The notes beneath the pieces were generated by a model. The model did not search any database. It saw only the letters and a program-made list of their open reading frames with translations, and was not told the origin of the DNA. From SM1-73 sp964588305 (GTDB lineage Bacteria; Zixibacteria; MSB-5A5; SM1-73): 64,000 bases of DNA. The stretch lies in the NCBI GenBank assembly GCA_964588305.1, contig CAZPOP010000018.1:1-64000 (forward strand), read 5' to 3'. The translations under genes were made by a program, and so were the position numbers. Positions 26,802-35,065 of the stretch are shown piece by piece. How positions within the stretch are numbered: the stretch's first letter is position 1; every line of letters begins with the position of its first letter.

Positions 26802-27530
26802 ATGTCAAAAAAGGTGAGAATAAGAATCGCTCAGATGTTTCTGGTGACGGCTATTCTCTTGTTCGCTGCCTCTCCGGCTTCATCGGAAGTCCAGGTCAGC
26901 TCAAATCTCACCTGCGTCTCAAGATACCTTTTTCGGGGTTCCGATATTATCCCAAACGACGGGCCAGCTCTTCAGCCCTCCTTGACCTTAAGTCTTGGCG
27001 AAAGCGGTCTCTGGTTTAACCTTTGGTCAGCCATTGCCTTAGTGGATACCGACTTCGTGGAGCTCGATTTCATTGTAGGATATGACAGAGTTCTATCGAA
27101 GGATGCGAATCTCTCCGTCGGAATCGGCTTGTTCACCTTTCCCAGTTATCCTGACTATCCGGATAAGAATTCGACCTCGCCTGAAATCTTTTTGGGAACG
27201 ACCCTCTGCTCCGTTCCCCTTTCTCCCCGTTTGACCGCTTACTATGACTTCAACTTAGGAGATGGATTATATTTGACCTTTGATCTGCAGAAGAGTTTCA
27301 CTCTGGGAGGACAGGTTTTGCACCCGACTTTTCTTGTGGGCTGTACCACCCAAAACAAAAGTTTCGGTGTAGACCCCGGCCTCTCAGACATCTGTTTTGG
27401 ACTATCCACCGATTTTCCTCTCAAACGACTGACTTTGACTCCTAGCCTCAATTACGTTATTGTGCCCAATGAAACCGTTAACCAGGAGAATGAAATCTGG
27501 GCAGGATTATCGCTAATCTATGACTTCTAG
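26802..27530 (+). CDS. TorF-like putative outer-membrane protein
   Basis: About 242 residues from the ATG at 26802 (promoter evidence; the same frame opens at a TTG 108 bases earlier). Signal peptide: MFLVTAILLFAASPASS. The mature start VQVSSNLTCVSRYLFRGSDI, a YLFRG segment following short strands, and the closing GLSLIYDF are typical of the TorF/MltA-associated small barrel family. Alternating aromatic strands run throughout. Function in this family is not established; a porin role is a guess. It is divergent from the M1 peptidase operon and precedes folC. Confidence 0.55.
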   Translation: MSKKVRIRIAQMFLVTAILLFAASPASSEVQVSSNLTCVSRYLFRGSDIIPNDGPALQPSLTLSLGESGLWFNLWSAIALVDTDFVELDFIVGYDRVLSKDANLSVGIGLFTFPSYPDYPDKNSTSPEIFLGTTLCSVPLSPRLTAYYDFNLGDGLYLTFDLQKSFTLGGQVLHPTFLVGCTTQNKSFGVDPGLSDICFGLSTDFPLKRLTLTPSLNYVIVPNETVNQENEIWAGLSLIYDF

Positions 27531-27624
27531 TGATAGGTCGACGGATTTGGCGGATCAGGCGGATTACTAATCAAAAAAGACAAAGATCATCCCGCCGCAG
27601 GGTTGGGCACGACAGACATAGACC

Positions 27625-28926
27625 ATGAACTACCAGGAGACCTTGACATATCTTTATAACCTTGCCCGATTTGGAATCAAGTTGGATTTGTCCAACACCA
27701 TCTCTCTGACCAATCGTCTGGGCAAGCCGCATCTTAAGTTCCCCTCCATTCACATCGCGGGCAGCAACGGAAAAGGTTCGGTGGCAGCAATGCTTGAGTC
27801 TATTCTTTCGGCGGCAGGTTACAAGACCGGACTTTACACCTCTCCTCATCTGATAGATTACAGGGAGAGAGTGAGAATTGGAGATGAAGTGATCGATAAG
27901 AACTTCATACTTGATTTTGTACGCGACTTGAGAGACGAGATCGACAGGAACGGTTATACCTTCTTCGAAGTCACCACAGCCTTAGCTTTTTCCTACTTTG
28001 CGAACAACGAGGTTGACGTTGCGGTTTTGGAGACGGGCATGGGAGGAAGATTGGATTCAACCAATATAATAAGTCCGTTGATTTCGATAATCACCAGCAT
28101 AGGCTTGGAGCATACGAATCATTTGGGAGAAACACTCCCTCAGATAGCTTTTGAAAAAGCAGGGATCATCAAGAACAAAGTCCCCACCATTGCATGGGTT
28201 GAGGATCAAACGGTTTTCGAAGTCATAAGAAATGCGTGTGCCCAGAGGGAATCTCCGCTTTCTGTAGTCTTCAATAATTCGGCTGTAAGTCCTGCTCAGG
28301 GTGAACCCGTCGCAGGTGGGAAGCTCAGAATCCGCCGGATTTCGCTTGATCGGACTGTTTTTGACTTCAACAAATACAAGGATCTCGAATTGAACTTAAG
28401 TGGCAGGCATCAGGTGGTAAACGCCTGTCTAGCGATCTCCGCTGTGGAAAAACTAAAGGAAATGGGATGGAAGATTGAAAGCAAAGCAGTGCGGGATGGA
28501 CTCAAAGACGTAAACTGGAGAGGGAGATTGGAAATCTTCTCAAAAAACCCCTTAACCTTGTTGGATGTGGCTCATAATCCGGCAGGGACAAAGGTCTTGA
28601 TTGACGCGTTAGAAGAGTTTTTCCCAAAGAAGAAGGTGATCTTTATCTTTGGCGTGATGGCCGACAAGGATTATGCTTCGATGTTAAAGGAAATTTGCCG
28701 GAAAGCCAAATTCACAGTACTCACCAAGCCCGATTATAAAAGAGCTGCCGACCCCGAATTATTGAAAAAAGTAGTTCTTGCCCAAAACAAACCCTCTAAA
28801 ATCATTCCCGAGGTCAGGCGGGCATATATTTTCAGCCTGAAGAATGCAAAGAGCGAGGACATCATTTGTATTACCGGTTCCCATTTCACCGTAGGAGAAT
28901 TCTTGAGTCAAAAAGTCAGAAGTTAG
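27625..28926 (+). CDS. folC: bifunctional folylpolyglutamate/dihydrofolate synthase
   Basis: 433 residues, normal length. It ligates glutamate to dihydropteroate or folate with ATP in the cytoplasm. The Mur-ligase-like P-loop GSNGKGSV (46-53) follows HIA; the ETGMGGRLDSTNI segment and SIGLEHTNHLG are folC hallmarks, as is the later LDVAHNPAGTKVL with the catalytic-domain His. The gene stands apart from folE and folP, which lie near 39-41 kb. Confidence 0.93.
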   Translation: MNYQETLTYLYNLARFGIKLDLSNTISLTNRLGKPHLKFPSIHIAGSNGKGSVAAMLESILSAAGYKTGLYTSPHLIDYRERVRIGDEVIDKNFILDFVRDLRDEIDRNGYTFFEVTTALAFSYFANNEVDVAVLETGMGGRLDSTNIISPLISIITSIGLEHTNHLGETLPQIAFEKAGIIKNKVPTIAWVEDQTVFEVIRNACAQRESPLSVVFNNSAVSPAQGEPVAGGKLRIRRISLDRTVFDFNKYKDLELNLSGRHQVVNACLAISAVEKLKEMGWKIESKAVRDGLKDVNWRGRLEIFSKNPLTLLDVAHNPAGTKVLIDALEEFFPKKKVIFIFGVMADKDYASMLKEICRKAKFTVLTKPDYKRAADPELLKKVVLAQNKPSKIIPEVRRAYIFSLKNAKSEDIICITGSHFTVGEFLSQKVRS

Positions 28927-28957
28927 AAGTCGGAAGTCAGAAGTCAAAAGAGGGGAA
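28908..28957. repeat. AGAAGT-type microrepeat before the four-helix-bundle gene
   Basis: Imperfect tandem heptamer-like units (AGAAGTC, AGAAGTT, GGAAGTC, AGAAGTC) run across the end of folC and up to the next start. A related block in both orientations follows the gene at 29335-29440. Confidence 0.6.
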
Positions 28958-28962
28958 TAGAA

Positions 28963-29348
28963 TTGGAGAAGAAAGCGCAAAACATTGATCTTGATGGAAG
29001 AGTTTATGATTTCGTCCTAAGGGTGATAAAGCTGGTGAGATCTCTACCCAAGGAGACTGCGGGTGGAGAGATGGGGAGCCAGCTTTTGAGGGCAGCGAGC
29101 TCCATAGCGGCTAATATAGAAGAGGCACGAGGTGCCTTCAGCAAAAGTGATTTCACGTTCAAGATGAATACCGCATTTAAAGAAGCCAGAGAATCCAATC
29201 TCTGGCTCAAGTTCATTCGTGACTCGGCCCTGGTGAGTTCAGACAGGATGGCGGGCTGATTCGAGAATCGGAGGAGATCAGGAATATCTTAGGGGCCTCG
29301 GTGAGAACTGCAAAAAAGAGAAGTGAAAAATCAAAAGTAAGAAGTTAG
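28963..29348 (+). pseudogene. four-helix-bundle (23S-rRNA-intervening-sequence type) protein, frameshifted
   Basis: The frame from TTG 28963 reads a typical S23-family protein: YDFVLRVIKLVRSLP, SQLLRAASSIAANIEEA, FKEARESNLWLKFIRDS. It stops at TGA 29257-29259 just after DRMAG. Reading one base shifted from 29256 continues with the expected C-terminal helix, LIRESEEIRNILGASVRTAK, to TAG at 29346. Loss of one G from a GGGG run at about 29253-29255 explains it. Either a real frameshift or an assembly error. Family members are found inside 23S rRNA intervening sequences and as free genes; function unknown. Confidence 0.8.
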
Positions 29349-29440
29349 AAGTCAGAAGTTAAAGGTGAAGCTCCTTATTTCTCATCTCTCACTTCTCACT
29401 TCCCACTTCTTACTTCTCACTTCTCACTTCCTACTTCTGT
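29335..29440. repeat. inverted microrepeats (AGAAGT / ACTTCT) downstream of the S23-type gene
   Basis: A left arm of AGAAGTT/AGAAGTC units is followed by a right arm of ACTTCTC/ACTTCCC/ACTTCTT units, so the two can pair into a long imperfect hairpin. 29441-29660 shows no convincing gene. Confidence 0.6.
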
Positions 29441-29662
29441 GAACGCAGTAGGCTGCGTTTTGCCAATATCCTCCTGCTCAGGACTAACGCTTTATTCTAC
29501 AGCGACTAACCCACCTTTCGGCTTTGAAACTCCGATTCCGACGCAGGTTTTTGCGGGAATTCAAAAGAGACCACAAACACGGAATATTCCTGCCGGCAGC
29601 AAGTCATTGGTATTAAACTGGTTAAGCCGTGGGAATGAATTTGCTCTGACCTGGTGTCTCAC

Positions 29663-29677
29663 TGGCACGGTTTTTGT
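29663..29677 (+). promoter_or_regulatory. sigma-54 promoter candidate
   Basis: TGGCACGGTTTTTGT: TGGCAC at -24, five bases, TTGT at -12, with the required GG-N10-G(C/T) spacing. It closely matches the candidates at 60772 and 63979. Confidence 0.6.
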
Positions 29678-29688
29678 ATAAGATATGA

Positions 29689-29768
29689 ACATGAAGGTTT
29701 GCCCCTTCAGAAAGTCTTTCTGCTGATTGCTCCGACCCCAACCCGTGGCAGGGGTCGGAGCTTTTCTT
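29689..29768 (+). ncRNA. candidate sigma-54-dependent small RNA
   Basis: From the expected start, 12 bases past the -12 element, the sequence runs about 80 bases to a strong terminator. It contains GAAGG...CCTTC and the palindrome CAGAAAG-T-CTTTCTG before the terminator stem. The only frame (ATGAACATGAAG..., 13 codons) begins at or before the predicted start, so an RNA function is more likely than a peptide. No known RNA family recognised. Confidence 0.4.
29729..29768 (+). terminator. intrinsic terminator
   Basis: GCTCCGACCCC (29729-29739) pairs perfectly with GGGGTCGGAGC (29751-29761), followed by TTTTCTT. 29770-30031 beyond it shows no gene. Confidence 0.85.
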
Positions 29769-30031
29769 ATTAGGTCCCTTACAATTGGGGATTCAGTCCG
29801 TCTGATCCGTTCTCCCCCGCCTTTTTATGCTGAGCGAAGTCGACCGATTGGCGCGGGATCAGGATGAATCCGCTGGACATTCTTTCGCCTTTCCGCCCTT
29901 GCTTTTTCATCTCTCCAATCCTATCTTAGACAGAGGGAAAAAACAGGTTGGGTAGTCATCAGGACAGATCCAAAGGACAAGCTGCCCGACAATAGGAAAT
30001 ATGGGACAAACATCCGAACCTACGTTACAAA

Positions 30032-30790
30032 ATGTACAAGTACCCTGGCTACATAACTCCAGGCTTTGCTCCTTTTGATCCCATCGAATTGGCGGAGATG
30101 ACGGAACGGATAGTTTGCCGTGGATCGTCTCGCAAGTATACTGGTTTTTACAAGGTGGGGGTTTACGGTGGAATCTCCACGGGATACACGGTGGGATGTT
30201 GTCTGAGATGCATCTATTGTTGGGTCACCTGGTCCAGGGATTTTCCTGAATCTCACGGAAAGTTCTTTACCCCCAAGCAGGCTTTCGGGAATTTGCTTTT
30301 TCATGCCAAGAAGAAAAAAATATCGAAACTCAGAATCTCCGGAGGCGAGCCAACCATAGGAAAGGATCATCTGCTCCAGGTGCTTGAATTTGTGAAGACC
30401 ACCAATTATCTTTTTATGCTCGAAACCAACGGAGTTCTTCTGGGACACGATCAGGACTACGTAAGAAACTTAGAGCAATTCAGTCGGAACTTACACGTGA
30501 GAGTCTCTCTGAAAGCCGGCACTCCGGAGGGCTTTCAAAAACGAACGGGTGCCGTGGGGAAATTCTACGAATTGCCATACCTGGCCATCAAAAACTTGAG
30601 GGAAACAAACCTGGAACACCACGTTGCCTGCATGAGCGATCCGAAGGTCATGTCCAGCCAGGAAAGAAACACGATGCTCCAGAAGTTGAAGGAGATCGGC
30701 TATCATGGCTATTTGGAGGAGGAATTCTGCGATCCCTATCCCACCGCTGTGGTTCGCCTGGAAAAGGCAGGTTATCATCTTTTCGATTGA
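30032..30790 (+). CDS. radical SAM protein
   Basis: 252 residues. The 4Fe-4S cluster motif is CX3CX2C: Cys56 is followed by a second Cys, then Cys60 and Cys63 in GCCLRCIYCW. The SAM-binding GGEP-like motif is RISGGEPTIG, followed by strands such as FMLETNGVLLG and HVRVSLKAGTPEGF. The compact length has a radical SAM core with no obvious accessory cluster domain. Substrate unknown; the C-terminal HHVACMSDPKVM segment is not one I recognise. No clear ribosome-binding site. The gene downstream is a phosphoesterase, without evident pathway link. Confidence 0.8.
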   Translation: MYKYPGYITPGFAPFDPIELAEMTERIVCRGSSRKYTGFYKVGVYGGISTGYTVGCCLRCIYCWVTWSRDFPESHGKFFTPKQAFGNLLFHAKKKKISKLRISGGEPTIGKDHLLQVLEFVKTTNYLFMLETNGVLLGHDQDYVRNLEQFSRNLHVRVSLKAGTPEGFQKRTGAVGKFYELPYLAIKNLRETNLEHHVACMSDPKVMSSQERNTMLQKLKEIGYHGYLEEEFCDPYPTAVVRLEKAGYHLFD

Positions 30791-30794
30791 AGTC

Positions 30795-30877
30795 GGAGTA
30801 GCAGAGATTGTCGAAACGGAGTGAAGAGCTTACTTTTACGGGGCTTTACGTAGACGCGACACAAGTGTCGCTACTCC
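30795..30877. repeat. composite palindromic repeat (GGAGTAGC...GCTACTCC)
   Basis: Outer 8-bp inverted repeat GGAGTAGC/GCTACTCC with an inner palindrome GCGACAC-AA-GTGTCGC. Intergenic, same general design as the elements at 569, 33027, 52614 and 55674. Confidence 0.65.
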
Positions 30878-30910
30878 AGCTTAACATTATTTCTATTGGA
30901 GGTGATCTAG

Positions 30911-31675
30911 ATGAAGGTTTTAGCCATTTCGGATTGGCACGCCAAGGAAAACGTTCTCTTTGATCTTGCGAAGGCCGTTAAGACCTTATCACTGAATGCA
31001 GTCGTATTTACCGGTGACATTTTGAAATGGAAAGCCAAATGCTCCGAATGGGCAAATGCAAGATCCGAAAACAGACCCCCTGACAAGGACAAACCCGAAA
31101 TCAAAGAAGAGATTGAGAAGAATGCTCACCTTTACCATACCTTTTATGAGAACATGAGAAGAATCGACCTTCCTATAGTCACCATTCCTGGGAATGTGGA
31201 TTCCCCGTTAGATCAATATATCAAAATCGGCTGGGAGGAGATGAAGAACAACCCGAAGTTGCATATGGTTCATTCGAGCTTTTTTGCTTTGGATAAAGAT
31301 GTCATTGTAACTGCTTTCGGCGGTGAAATCACCCAGCAGGAAAAGGAAGATTACTTTGTGCTGCAATTTCCCCGCTGGGAAGCCGAATATGGTCTCAACT
31401 TCCTGTCGAATGTATCTTCCCCTGTAATCCTGCTATCACATACCCCGCCTGTTGGAGCTCTGGATTTGGATGATGGGAAACACAAAGGAAGCCAGGTGGT
31501 CAATGACCTGATCCAAAGATACAAACCCAGGTGGGTCTTCTGTGGACACGCGCACGGAGCACGCGGAAAAGAGACCATTGGTGATTCCATCGCAGTGAAT
31601 CCGGGTGCCTTGAAGAATGGCTTTTATGCTTTCGTGGATACGGATAAGGAAAAAGCGGAATTAAAAACGCTCTAA
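30911..31675 (+). CDS. metallophosphoesterase
   Basis: 254 residues with the calcineurin-like metal-binding signature in order: SDWH (7-10), FTGD, PGNVD, LLSHTPP and CGHAHG, followed by the closing strand pair VNPGALKNGFYAFVD. Known members act on phosphodiesters such as nucleotides or nucleic acids; the specific substrate cannot be read. It resembles the short stand-alone archaeal/bacterial Icc- or YfcE-like enzymes. GGAGGTGA precedes the ATG. Confidence 0.85.
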   Translation: MKVLAISDWHAKENVLFDLAKAVKTLSLNAVVFTGDILKWKAKCSEWANARSENRPPDKDKPEIKEEIEKNAHLYHTFYENMRRIDLPIVTIPGNVDSPLDQYIKIGWEEMKNNPKLHMVHSSFFALDKDVIVTAFGGEITQQEKEDYFVLQFPRWEAEYGLNFLSNVSSPVILLSHTPPVGALDLDDGKHKGSQVVNDLIQRYKPRWVFCGHAHGARGKETIGDSIAVNPGALKNGFYAFVDTDKEKAELKTL

Positions 31676-31700
31676 TTAATATAAACGCACCAAACAAGGC

Positions 31701-31786
31701 GTCGTTGCGAGGAGCGGAGCGACGAAGCAATCCTATGGTTTAGAGATTCTTTCGTCCCCCGCCAAGGGCGGGGGATTCGCAATGTC
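31701..31786. repeat. MITE-like intergenic repeat
   Basis: TTGCGAGGAGCGGAGCGACG at the left and TTCGCAATGTC at the right form imperfect terminal inverted repeats, with inner arms GACGAAGCAATC / GATTCTTTCGTC and a CCCCCGCC/GGCGGGGG stem. This sequence type is a common bacterial intergenic repeat. 31787-31873 adds nothing gene-like. Confidence 0.55.
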
Positions 31787-31873
31787 ATTTCCGTTATTGT
31801 TTGAGCGGGGCTTGGAATCGCACGGGGTTGTCAGCCTGAACGAAGTGAAGGATCTAGTTACCATACCAGGGTC

Positions 31874-32641
31874 TCATTTCAACAGCACCAGCCTTTTGGT
31901 ATCGGATAAACGCCCAGCCCCGTCGGAGGCGGGATCTTCGACTTTTATCCGGTAGAAATAAACTCCCGAAGCCACATCATTCCCTGAATCGTTCTTGCCA
32001 TCCCAAAGCACCGAGTTGTTACCAGAAGACAAATCTTCGGAGACTAAAGCTTTGACCTTTCTTCCCAGAATATCGTAAATGTTTAGGCTGACAAAGCCTG
32101 ACTTTGCCAGAGTAAATCCTATCATGGTGCTTTGGTTAAAAGGGTTGGGGTAATTCTGGCGTAAAGAGAATTCTGTCGGCTCGAAGACCTCCTCTTCATC
32201 CACAAATGACGTACACGTGCAAGAAACAGCGAAGCACATCAGGGCGTCCAAAGTACTGTAGACCAGGGGTGGAGACGCCAGCAAAGTGTGCACCGTTACC
32301 ACGGACAATTCGCAAAACCCTTCTTCCAGTTGACTCAAGGGAACCTCTAGCTGGAAATCAAATGTTCCGGGCAGGTCAAAACCGGTACCCACCACATGAC
32401 TGAGATAAATGCCAATGCGGTGATCTCCTTTCCCTTTGTCATATTTTACGCTGTCTTCGAGGCAAACACTGTCAAGGGTAGACGTCAAGGTTCCGCTGAT
32501 GATAGCGGTAACACTGTCATCAGTTGTCGGACTCGAAGGAGTTACAGATACATCGCGAATGATCATATCTGCCTGGATGGCGTTAGAGAAAAAAAGCAAG
32601 GTCATCAACAAAAAGAAAAAACAGTATCGTTTTCTCGTCAT
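31874..32641 (-). CDS. secreted protein with C-terminal FlgD-like sorting domain
   Basis: About 255 residues. The ATG at 32641 is chosen because GGAGG lies before it and a signal peptide follows (YCFFFLLMTLLFFSNAIQA); the frame opens 192 bases earlier without such support. The mature part begins as a beta-sandwich (MIIRDVSVTPSSPTTDDSVT), of unknown role. The last ~90 residues are a type IX-like sorting domain: NYPNPFNQST, then SLNIYDILGRKV, LWDGKNDSGNDVASGVYFY, closing LVLLK. It would be exported and attached at the outer membrane. Its C-terminal domain is nearly identical in pattern to that of the 33125 protein. Confidence 0.75.
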   Translation of the reverse strand: MTRKRYCFFFLLMTLLFFSNAIQADMIIRDVSVTPSSPTTDDSVTAIISGTLTSTLDSVCLEDSVKYDKGKGDHRIGIYLSHVVGTGFDLPGTFDFQLEVPLSQLEEGFCELSVVTVHTLLASPPLVYSTLDALMCFAVSCTCTSFVDEEEVFEPTEFSLRQNYPNPFNQSTMIGFTLAKSGFVSLNIYDILGRKVKALVSEDLSSGNNSVLWDGKNDSGNDVASGVYFYRIKVEDPASDGAGRLSDTKRLVLLK

Positions 32642-33124
32642 CTTTTCCTCCTTTAGCGGAACTCCCCGATCAAGAAGAGTTCCCATTCTGTCCTTATGAC
32701 AATACGAGAACCTGAAAGGTTTCTCCCATAATTTGGCAGTCTTCAAAAACAATACGAAATCGGAGGCAAAAATCACGCCGATTCTTGCGGATTTTGACAA
32801 TTTTCCATGCTTCCGCAAGTCGCTAGTATACAATCACTTGGAGCATCACATGAGACAAGACCAAGTGCAGAACTAAAAGCGTAAACGAAAATTCGCAGAG
32901 AATTGCTGGTCAGGCTCCGGAATAGGCTGGGTTTTTAGGGGAACAGGTTATCTAATAACAAGAAAGCCAATTCGTCGAGAATTGCGAATGCATGAGACGG
33001 GTGAGGAACCCCGCCTTCAGCAGGCATAGCGGTCGCATTCATGCGACCAATCAGGTTCGATCCTTCGACAGGCTCAGGATGGTGAGCTTGGCGAACCATA
33101 AATCGAACCGCTACACGTCGTTCG
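32642..33124. other. intergenic stretch between two sorting-domain genes
   Basis: No gene. Apart from the repeat at 33027-33113 I see only AT-rich sequence that should hold the promoter of the gene at 31874-32641; I could not fix its -35/-10 boxes. Confidence 0.4.
33027..33113. repeat. composite palindromic repeat (TAGCGG...CCGCTA family)
   Basis: Outer TAGCGGT/ACCGCTA, inner palindromes GGTCGCAT-TC-ATGCGACC and GGTTCGAT...ATCGAACC, the latter enclosing a CCTTCGACAGGCTCAGGATG segment. Same outer ends as the element at 569-625. Confidence 0.7.
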
Positions 33125-34822
33125 TCATTTCAACAGCACTAACTTTTTGGCATCAGTGAAATCTCCAACTCCGCCCGAAGCAGGATTTTCTACTTTTAGC
33201 TGGTAAAAGTAAATTCCCGAAGCCACATCCTTCCCGGAATCATTCTTCCCGTCCCAGAGCACAGACTTATAACCTGAAGAGACTTTCTCGGAAATCAGAC
33301 TTCGGATCTTTCTCCCTAGTATGTCATAAATGTTTAAGTTAATAAAACCCGACTTCGCCAGAGTGAATTCTATCTTGGTGGATTGGTTAAAAGGGTTGGG
33401 GTAGTTTTGCGAAAGAGCAAACTCAGAGGGTTTTTCTCGATCGCCGGTCTCTTCCTTAACATCAGAACCATTTTGAACATACTTTATGGTGGCATAGTCA
33501 CAGTCATAGACCGTTCCGCTCTCTCCAGTCACATAGACATTTCCAGAACCATCTACGGCGATAGCGTTAGCCCCGTCGTCCAAGTCGCCAGGCCCGTTGT
33601 ATATTGCTACCCAAACCTCCCTCCCTGAAGAATCATACATTATGGTAGCATAGTCCGTGTAGGTTCCACCGCCACAACTATTCCCGGTCACATAAACATT
33701 GCCGGAATCATCTACGGCTATGGCCCAAGCCTCATCATCGTCATCTCCGGGACCATTGTATCTTCTGACCCAAGCAGTATCTCCGTTGGAATAATACTTT
33801 ATGGTGGCATAGTCCCCCAATGCCCCGCTGCCGCAACTATACCCGGTGACATAGGCATTGCCAAAATCATCTACTGCCATGGCATAAGCATCATCCCAAT
33901 AGTTACCCGGTCCGTTGTATCGTTTTACCCAAAGCTGAACGCCGGAAGAATCATACTTTATGGTGCCATAATCATAGCCTTCGTAGCCTGTCCCAGTGCT
34001 GTCGCTCACTCCAGAGACATAGATATTGCCGGAGCCATCTATCGCTGTCGCCCAAGCCACATCAGTAGAATCTCCTGGTCCGTTATATCTTCTTACCCAG
34101 CCAGTATCCCCATTGGGATAATACTTAATGGTGGCATAGTCAGAATATGTCCCACTGCCGTAACTATATCCTGTCACACAGACATTCCCGGAATCATCTA
34201 CGGCTATGGCCTTACCTTCATCACTGTTGTTTCCGGGTCCGTCGTATCTTCTTACCCACGCAGTATCTCCATTGGGATAATGCTTTATGGTGGCATAGTC
34301 AAAGTCTGTTTCACTGCCCCAACTATATCCGGTCACGTAGACATTGCCGGAGCTATCCAGGGCCAAAGCTTGAGCTTCGTCATCCCCGTTTCCTGGCCCG
34401 TCGTATCGTAACTCACTAATCTTACCATCGGTATAGTATATTACAGTAAGATAATCGTGATTTGCTCCGTTATCACTGTATCCAGTCACATAGACATTCC
34501 CGGGCCCATCTACGGCTATGGCATAACCTCTATCATCGCCGTTTCCGGGTCCGTTGTATCTTCTGACCCACGCAGTATCTCCGTCAGGATAATACTTTAT
34601 GGTGGCATAGTCAAAGCCTGCACCACCACCCCAGCTTTTTCCGGTCACATAGACATTGCCAAAAACATCTACGGCGATGGCCAAAGCTACGTCAGCGGAA
34701 TCCCCCGGTCCACGATACGTTCTTACCCAGGCGGTATCCACTGATTCTGCCAAAGCAGGCAGAACTGCCAGAAAAAAGGTGCCTATCACAAGAGATAGGA
34801 TTAAACAAAAGCGTTTAAACAT
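33125..34822 (-). CDS. secreted SBBP beta-propeller protein with sorting domain
   Basis: 565 residues from the ATG at 34822 (GGAGG upstream; signal peptide FCLILSLVIGTFFLAVLPAL). Eight tandem SBBP repeats of about 50 residues follow, each with WVRRYNGPG, a DDxGNVYVTG core and DYATIKY, consistent with one eight-bladed propeller. The C-terminal ~95 residues are a FlgD-like sorting domain (NYPNPFNQST...YDILGRKI...LWDGKNDSGKDVASGIYFY). Repeats are also similar at DNA level, so recombination is likely. A related protein at 57336 keeps the propeller but ends in a dockerin pair. Function unknown; surface binding is plausible. Confidence 0.85.
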   Translation of the reverse strand: MFKRFCLILSLVIGTFFLAVLPALAESVDTAWVRTYRGPGDSADVALAIAVDVFGNVYVTGKSWGGGAGFDYATIKYYPDGDTAWVRRYNGPGNGDDRGYAIAVDGPGNVYVTGYSDNGANHDYLTVIYYTDGKISELRYDGPGNGDDEAQALALDSSGNVYVTGYSWGSETDFDYATIKHYPNGDTAWVRRYDGPGNNSDEGKAIAVDDSGNVCVTGYSYGSGTYSDYATIKYYPNGDTGWVRRYNGPGDSTDVAWATAIDGSGNIYVSGVSDSTGTGYEGYDYGTIKYDSSGVQLWVKRYNGPGNYWDDAYAMAVDDFGNAYVTGYSCGSGALGDYATIKYYSNGDTAWVRRYNGPGDDDDEAWAIAVDDSGNVYVTGNSCGGGTYTDYATIMYDSSGREVWVAIYNGPGDLDDGANAIAVDGSGNVYVTGESGTVYDCDYATIKYVQNGSDVKEETGDREKPSEFALSQNYPNPFNQSTKIEFTLAKSGFINLNIYDILGRKIRSLISEKVSSGYKSVLWDGKNDSGKDVASGIYFYQLKVENPASGGVGDFTDAKKLVLLK

Positions 34823-34911
34823 GAAACCTCCATTCTCAAAACGGTTCGCATTGTTTGAAATACTCGTGAAAGAAATATATGGAGGAAGAGAAGAAGAAAG
34901 CAAGTGAAATT

Positions 34912-34940
34912 CTTAATCTTTCCCCCTTGGCTATTGTCAA
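34912..34940 (-). promoter_or_regulatory. sigma-70-like promoter for the SBBP gene
   Basis: Minus strand TTGACA (34940-34935), 17 bases, ATTAAG (34917-34912). The -35 is good, the -10 weak. A CCGCC-TTC-GGCGG hairpin lies just upstream. Confidence 0.4.
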
Positions 34941-35008
34941 GCACTCCGCCTTCGGCGGAGATGCATGACCTACACCCATCGGGGGGGAGGGAATCCAGAC
35001 CTTTTCGT

Positions 35009-35037
35009 TTGACAAAAAACCTTCGGTAGGCTATTTT
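35009..35037 (+). promoter_or_regulatory. sigma-70-like promoter for tilS
   Basis: TTGACA (35009-35014), 17-base spacer, TATTTT (35032-35037); start about 35044, 22 bases before the ATG. It likely drives the start of the housekeeping block. Confidence 0.65.
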
Positions 35038-35065
35038 CCCTGCAGAAACATTCAGGAAGATTCTG

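Noticed and set aside
29439..29681. Plus-strand 80-residue frame
   Set aside because: Composition is not protein-like and it runs across the sigma-54 promoter candidate.
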